Positions 60,533 through 64,000 of a stretch of 64,000 nucleotides of DNA are shown one piece after another. This stretch comes from Flavobacteriales bacterium. Its GTDB lineage: Bacteria > Bacteroidota > Bacteroidia > UBA10329. The notes beneath the pieces were generated by a model. It had not been told where the DNA came from and searched no databases. It was given only the letters and a program-made list of their open reading frames with translations. A program made the translations under genes and the position numbers. Location of the stretch: assembly GCA_016124845.1 (NCBI GenBank), contig WGMW01000012.1:52641-116640 (forward strand). The letters are read 5' to 3'. Each line of letters opens with the position of its first letter. Positions within the stretch are counted from its first letter, which is position 1.

Positions 60533-62152
60533 ATGAAAAAACTATTACTGTCTGTCCTTTCCATCGGCCTCCTGTCCGGTGCAATGGCCCAAGAACGCTA
60601 CTTGGACGAAATTTTTACGGGGGTTGATATGACGGCAAATGTTCAGTACGGTACCAACTACAATTTCATTTTACCATACCCGGCTCCTCCTTTGCCGAAT
60701 TTTGCTTTGAAGACGGATGTGTACCAGCCATCAGGAGATTCTGAAACAAACCGTGCTGCGGTCATTGTACTTCATACAGGAAACTTCCTTCCCAAATATC
60801 TGAACCAAAGTGCCACGGGAAATAATAAAGACAGTTCCATTGTTGTTTCGGCAGAACTGTTTGCTAAGCGTGGTTATGTTGCATTTGCACCAGCCTACCG
60901 ATTGGGTTGGGATCCGACAAATAGCGATGCGGATGTTAGAAGAGGAACACTCCTAAATGCAGTCTATCATGCATTGGGCGATGTGAAAGCCTTGGTCCGC
61001 TACATTAAAAAGACCGTGGCTGAGGACGGGAATCCTTATGGGGTAAATCCCGACCGAATTATCATCTATGGTCAAGGTTCTGGTGGTTATCTATCACTTG
61101 CCTACGGTTCATTGGATCGTATTGAGGAATTGGAAAATGAGGCCAGCGGAAAGTGGTTGAGCACAAGCACCATTAACAATTTTGTAGAGAACCAGTTGTA
61201 TATCAATACCGATTCTGTTGGAGGGATCGATGGATTCGGTGGTGTGTACAACGACACCAACTACTATGGGTATTCCAATGATGTTGTGGCATGTGTCAAC
61301 GTTGGCGGGGCCTTAGGAGATTCTGCTTGGATGGAAGCAGGCGAGCCACCGCTTATCTCATTCCACGTGCCAGACGATGGTTTTGCTCCATTTACGCAAG
61401 GGCTTGTTATCGTTCCTACAACACAGGAAGTTGTGGTTGACGTAGTAGGAAGCCGATGGGCCATTGGTCGTGCAAACGAGCTCGGCAATAACGATGTACT
61501 TTATGGATCCACACCTTATAATGATCCTTACACCGTTGCAGCAGAGACAGCACTTGCCTCCAGCCACTTCAGCTATCCTTCGGCACTGAATCCAACACCA
61601 CAGGAATACTTGAACCTGGACCCTTCTATGTATAAAGGGCTGTTCCCGTTCATCCGTCCACAGATCCAGTGGCCGTTCCAAGAGTCAAGCCCATGGGATT
61701 GGTGGGACGAGCAGGTCGTAATGGACAATGCCGCTCCTATTGTTGGTGCTACTGCAGCTCAGGCCATTATTGACAATGGTGCAAGTGGAAGCCCAACGAT
61801 GTCAGCGGCACAAGGTCGTGCCTACCTTGATTCTATTCAGGGTTACTTGGCACCTCGCCTTTATCATCTGATAAACTCTGATGTGAGCGTTCAGGAAACC
61901 GAGTTTGTGAACTCAAACACTTATGTTTATCCGAACCCGGCCAACGATTTCCTTGTGGTGAAAACCAACCAAGGAATCCGCATCACAGATATTGAGATCT
62001 ATGACATGAAAGGTTCATTGGTGAGAACGGAGAACGGTCTGAACAAATTCAGCCACCAGATCAACGGCATCAACCAAATGCCAGAAGGTCTTTACTTGGT
62101 GAAAGTGTCCACCGATAGTGGCATGATCACCCGCAAGGTTTTCGTGGACTAA
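60533..62152 (+). CDS. Alpha/beta hydrolase (esterase-like) with T9SS type A sorting domain
   Basis: A 539-residue exported enzyme: signal MKKLLLSVLSIGLLSGAMAQ, alpha/beta hydrolase (50-440) and a sorting domain (460-539; VYPNPANDFLVVKTNQG, MPEGLYLVKVSTDSG). AAVIVLHTGNFLPKYL holds the oxyanion-type region, and YGQGSGGYLSLAYG is the nucleophile elbow with catalytic Ser. DVKALVRYIKKTVAED precedes it, as in carboxylesterases. It probably releases acyl or ester-linked products at the surface for the preceding receptor. A terminator closes the unit. Confidence 0.82.
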   Translation: MKKLLLSVLSIGLLSGAMAQERYLDEIFTGVDMTANVQYGTNYNFILPYPAPPLPNFALKTDVYQPSGDSETNRAAVIVLHTGNFLPKYLNQSATGNNKDSSIVVSAELFAKRGYVAFAPAYRLGWDPTNSDADVRRGTLLNAVYHALGDVKALVRYIKKTVAEDGNPYGVNPDRIIIYGQGSGGYLSLAYGSLDRIEELENEASGKWLSTSTINNFVENQLYINTDSVGGIDGFGGVYNDTNYYGYSNDVVACVNVGGALGDSAWMEAGEPPLISFHVPDDGFAPFTQGLVIVPTTQEVVVDVVGSRWAIGRANELGNNDVLYGSTPYNDPYTVAAETALASSHFSYPSALNPTPQEYLNLDPSMYKGLFPFIRPQIQWPFQESSPWDWWDEQVVMDNAAPIVGATAAQAIIDNGASGSPTMSAAQGRAYLDSIQGYLAPRLYHLINSDVSVQETEFVNSNTYVYPNPANDFLVVKTNQGIRITDIEIYDMKGSLVRTENGLNKFSHQINGINQMPEGLYLVKVSTDSGMITRKVFVD

Positions 62153-62172
62153 TAGAAACCTGACGATAAATG

Positions 62173-62206
62173 AAGCCCCGACTGCGATGCAAGTCGGGGC
62201 TTTTCT
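62173..62206 (+). terminator. Terminator after the esterase-like gene
   Basis: GCCCCGACT-GCGATGCA-AGTCGGGGC with TTTTCT. The stem resembles the terminator at 47508, which also follows a T9SS hydrolase gene. Confidence 0.9.
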
Positions 62207-62221
62207 ATTTTTCGCCCTTCG

Positions 62222-63826
62222 ATGCAGCCACCGAAAACCATATTCAAGTGGATTCCATACATCGCCATTGTGATGGTCTATCTCTGTGGTGCCAACTTGG
62301 ATGTGATGGAAGTGGATGCAGCCCAGTACGCAAGCATCTCGTTGGAAATGTTCAAATCGGGAGATTATCTGCATGTGTTCGACCGCTATGAGGATTATCT
62401 GGACAAACCGCCTCTGCTCTTTTGGCTTTCCGCATTGAGTTTCAAATTGCTTGGCGTTGGTACATGGCAGTACAAACTACCTTCCATCCTGTTCAGTCTG
62501 CTGGGTATTTTCAGCACCTACCAACTGGGCAAACGACTTTACAACGAAACGGTAGGTCGGTACGCATCTTGGATTCTCGGTGGATCGTTCGCCATGATCA
62601 TGATCAACAACGATGTGAAGACCGATACAATTCTTGTCTCCGCCATCGTTTTTTCCATTTGGATGCTGGTAAGCTACCTGCAAACTGACCAATGGAAATT
62701 CCTAATAGGTTCTGCATTCGGTGTGGCCCTTGCCATGCTCACCAAAGGCCCTATCGGACTGATGATGCCAGCCTTGGCCGTTGGCGGACACATCCTACTC
62801 AAACGGCAATGGAAATGGCTTTTTAAGTGGCAATGGTCGGTGATGCTTGCGCTGGTCAGTGTGCTACTGATACCGATGTGCATCGGGCTGTACGAACAGT
62901 ACGACATGGAAGGCCTCCGATTCTATTTCTGGACACAGAGCTTCGGGCGCATTACGGGCGAAAGCGAATGGCGCAATGATGCTTCCCCTCTGTTTTTCAC
63001 CCACATTTTTCTGTGGTCGTTCCTTCCGTGGACACTTTTGGGAATAGCTGGCATTGTCAAAGAACTTTGGAATCTCCCAAAGAGCATATCGAATAAGAGT
63101 TCCGAACTCATTCTCATTAGCGGCATCGCGCTGGTTTGGATGGCCCTTTCACTCTCCAAGTTCAAACTGCCGCATTACATCTTTGTGGTCTATCCGCTCA
63201 TCGCCATCCTTGCCGCCAAGTTTGTGCATGATCTGAAAGCAATAAATGTGTGGTCGTGGGTTCAACTGACCCTTGCTTCGCTTGCCACCCTCTTTCTGGC
63301 CTTCTTGCTCATTTACTGTTTCCCTAATGGTGGTTGGTGGATGCCTGTCACCTTGGTCGTCTCGGTCATTGAAGCCTTTGTAGTTTTCTATCGAACCTCA
63401 GATAGCCAACGCATCATGGTTCCTTCTTTTGTGCTGAGCATTGCCATCGGTTTGGGCCTCAATCTCCACTTCTACCCGCAGCTACTGGACTACCAGGCCA
63501 ACGCGATTGCTGGAAAATGGGTTGCCGAGCACCAGATTCCTGAAGACAAGTTCATCGACTTTGCCTCTGGCGGAAGAGCACTTGATTTCTATGCGAGCCA
63601 TATTGTGCCTTGGGTTTATGATGCGGACAGTCTTCAATCTGTAATCTCTGATGGAACCGTTATTTACGCCAACGAAGAACGCTACCACGAACTACTGAAT
63701 CGCGGTCTTCAACCGAAAGATGTCATTGCATTTCAGGATTTTGAAGTGCAAAGACTGACCATCCGCTTTTTGAACCCCAGCACACGGGCTGAAGCCATTC
63801 GAAAGAAGTACCTGTTGGTTTATTGA
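62222..63826 (+). CDS. GT39/ArnT-type membrane glycosyltransferase
   Basis: A 534-residue protein with about ten transmembrane helices. The first periplasmic loop has the acidic motif LDVMEVDAAQYASISLEM with KPPLLFW after it, typical of dolichyl-phosphate-mannose mannosyltransferase and ArnT families, which move a sugar from a polyprenyl phosphate onto protein or lipid A. The C-terminal ~140 residues are a soluble domain (IDFASGGRALDFYASHIVPW). ATG 62222 follows the terminator after 15 bp; TATTTTTC, one base off the -7 consensus, lies between. Confidence 0.85.
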   Translation: MQPPKTIFKWIPYIAIVMVYLCGANLDVMEVDAAQYASISLEMFKSGDYLHVFDRYEDYLDKPPLLFWLSALSFKLLGVGTWQYKLPSILFSLLGIFSTYQLGKRLYNETVGRYASWILGGSFAMIMINNDVKTDTILVSAIVFSIWMLVSYLQTDQWKFLIGSAFGVALAMLTKGPIGLMMPALAVGGHILLKRQWKWLFKWQWSVMLALVSVLLIPMCIGLYEQYDMEGLRFYFWTQSFGRITGESEWRNDASPLFFTHIFLWSFLPWTLLGIAGIVKELWNLPKSISNKSSELILISGIALVWMALSLSKFKLPHYIFVVYPLIAILAAKFVHDLKAINVWSWVQLTLASLATLFLAFLLIYCFPNGGWWMPVTLVVSVIEAFVVFYRTSDSQRIMVPSFVLSIAIGLGLNLHFYPQLLDYQANAIAGKWVAEHQIPEDKFIDFASGGRALDFYASHIVPWVYDADSLQSVISDGTVIYANEERYHELLNRGLQPKDVIAFQDFEVQRLTIRFLNPSTRAEAIRKKYLLVY

Positions 63827-63924
63827 GTGGTATTCGACTACTATTCATTCTTAATTACAGAACGCGCGTCTCCCTATAACGGATGGCAAGATAATTGAAA
63901 CCCTTACAAATAAAGGATTGTAGC

Positions 63925-64000
63925 ATGAATTTGATAGCGATACATAGAAAATACAATACACAGAAAAAGTGTATTCAATTACTGGAAGAAATACGCTGGA
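63925..64000 (+). CDS. Start of a probable IS1595-family transposase (cut by window edge)
   Basis: The frame from ATG 63925 is open to the window end and reads MNLIAIHRKYNTQKKCIQLL then EEIRW. IS1595 transposases usually begin MNLIxIxxKFPTExxCIxxLExxRW before a zinc-ribbon, so the fit is good. Inverted repeats and target duplication cannot be seen. The 98 bp before it hold no gene. Confidence 0.6.
   Translation, partial: MNLIAIHRKYNTQKKCIQLLEEIRW

Overview
The window comes from a chromosome of a Bacteroidota bacterium, most likely a free-living, aerobic member of the Flavobacteriia or a close relative. Five secreted proteins carry type IX secretion (T9SS) sorting domains, one of them of the gliding-associated type B. 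Two TonB-dependent receptors have CarboxypepD_reg-like plug extensions. Several genes are preceded by the Bacteroidota -7 promoter element TAnnTTTG, and Shine-Dalgarno sequences are mostly absent. No rRNA operon, plasmid replication gene or intact prophage is visible.

Layout. 0-15 kb: hemJ; an ECF sigma factor overlapping a probable dual-membrane-spanning anti-sigma factor; an ATP-grasp/DinB/outer-membrane-protein group; a 1,599-residue PKD-repeat T9SS protein; a small lipoprotein; a sterol-desaturase-family hydroxylase; an MscS channel; and an unrecognised 325-residue protein. 15-24 kb: an AT-richer accessory island. It holds a 21-bp phase-locked repeat array, an HTH regulator, a SIR2-HerA defence operon extended by KTSC, PD-(D/E)xK-like and unknown genes, a small membrane module built around an LRAT-like protein, and a sulfur-binding-domain HNH restriction endonuclease. 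The island is bordered by dispersed intergenic repeats and a tRNA-Ile. 24-40 kb: a Crp/Fnr regulator, three paralogous giant surface proteins with C-terminal S74 chaperone domains, a cupin and a truncated cupin copy left by a tandem duplication, a TPR-transmembrane-adenylate cyclase, a likely IS256 remnant and a second 21-bp array. 40-64 kb: a T9SS-tagged glutathione-peroxidase-like protein, two parallel 'TonB receptor + T9SS hydrolase' gene pairs, a thioesterase, DoxX, a heptosyltransferase-like GT9 protein, a T9SS propeller-like protein, TatD, asparaginase, tRNA-Ser, an ExbB-X-ExbD-ExbD operon, a CPBP protease, dusB, a GT39-type glycosyltransferase, and the first codons of a probable IS1595 transposase at the right edge.

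How the parts fit together. The ExbB/ExbD operon could energise the two TonB receptors, whose partners are T9SS-exported hydrolases (a CocE/X-Pro-peptidase-like enzyme and an esterase-like alpha/beta hydrolase); this suggests uptake of products released at the cell surface. The defence island probably combines NAD+-depleting abortive infection (SIR2-HerA) with modification-dependent restriction. The least explained elements are the two unlinked 21-bp arrays, the LRAT/small-membrane-protein cassette, and the extra genes in the SIR2-HerA operon.

All calls come from reading sequence and motifs. No alignment, profile search or structure prediction was run.
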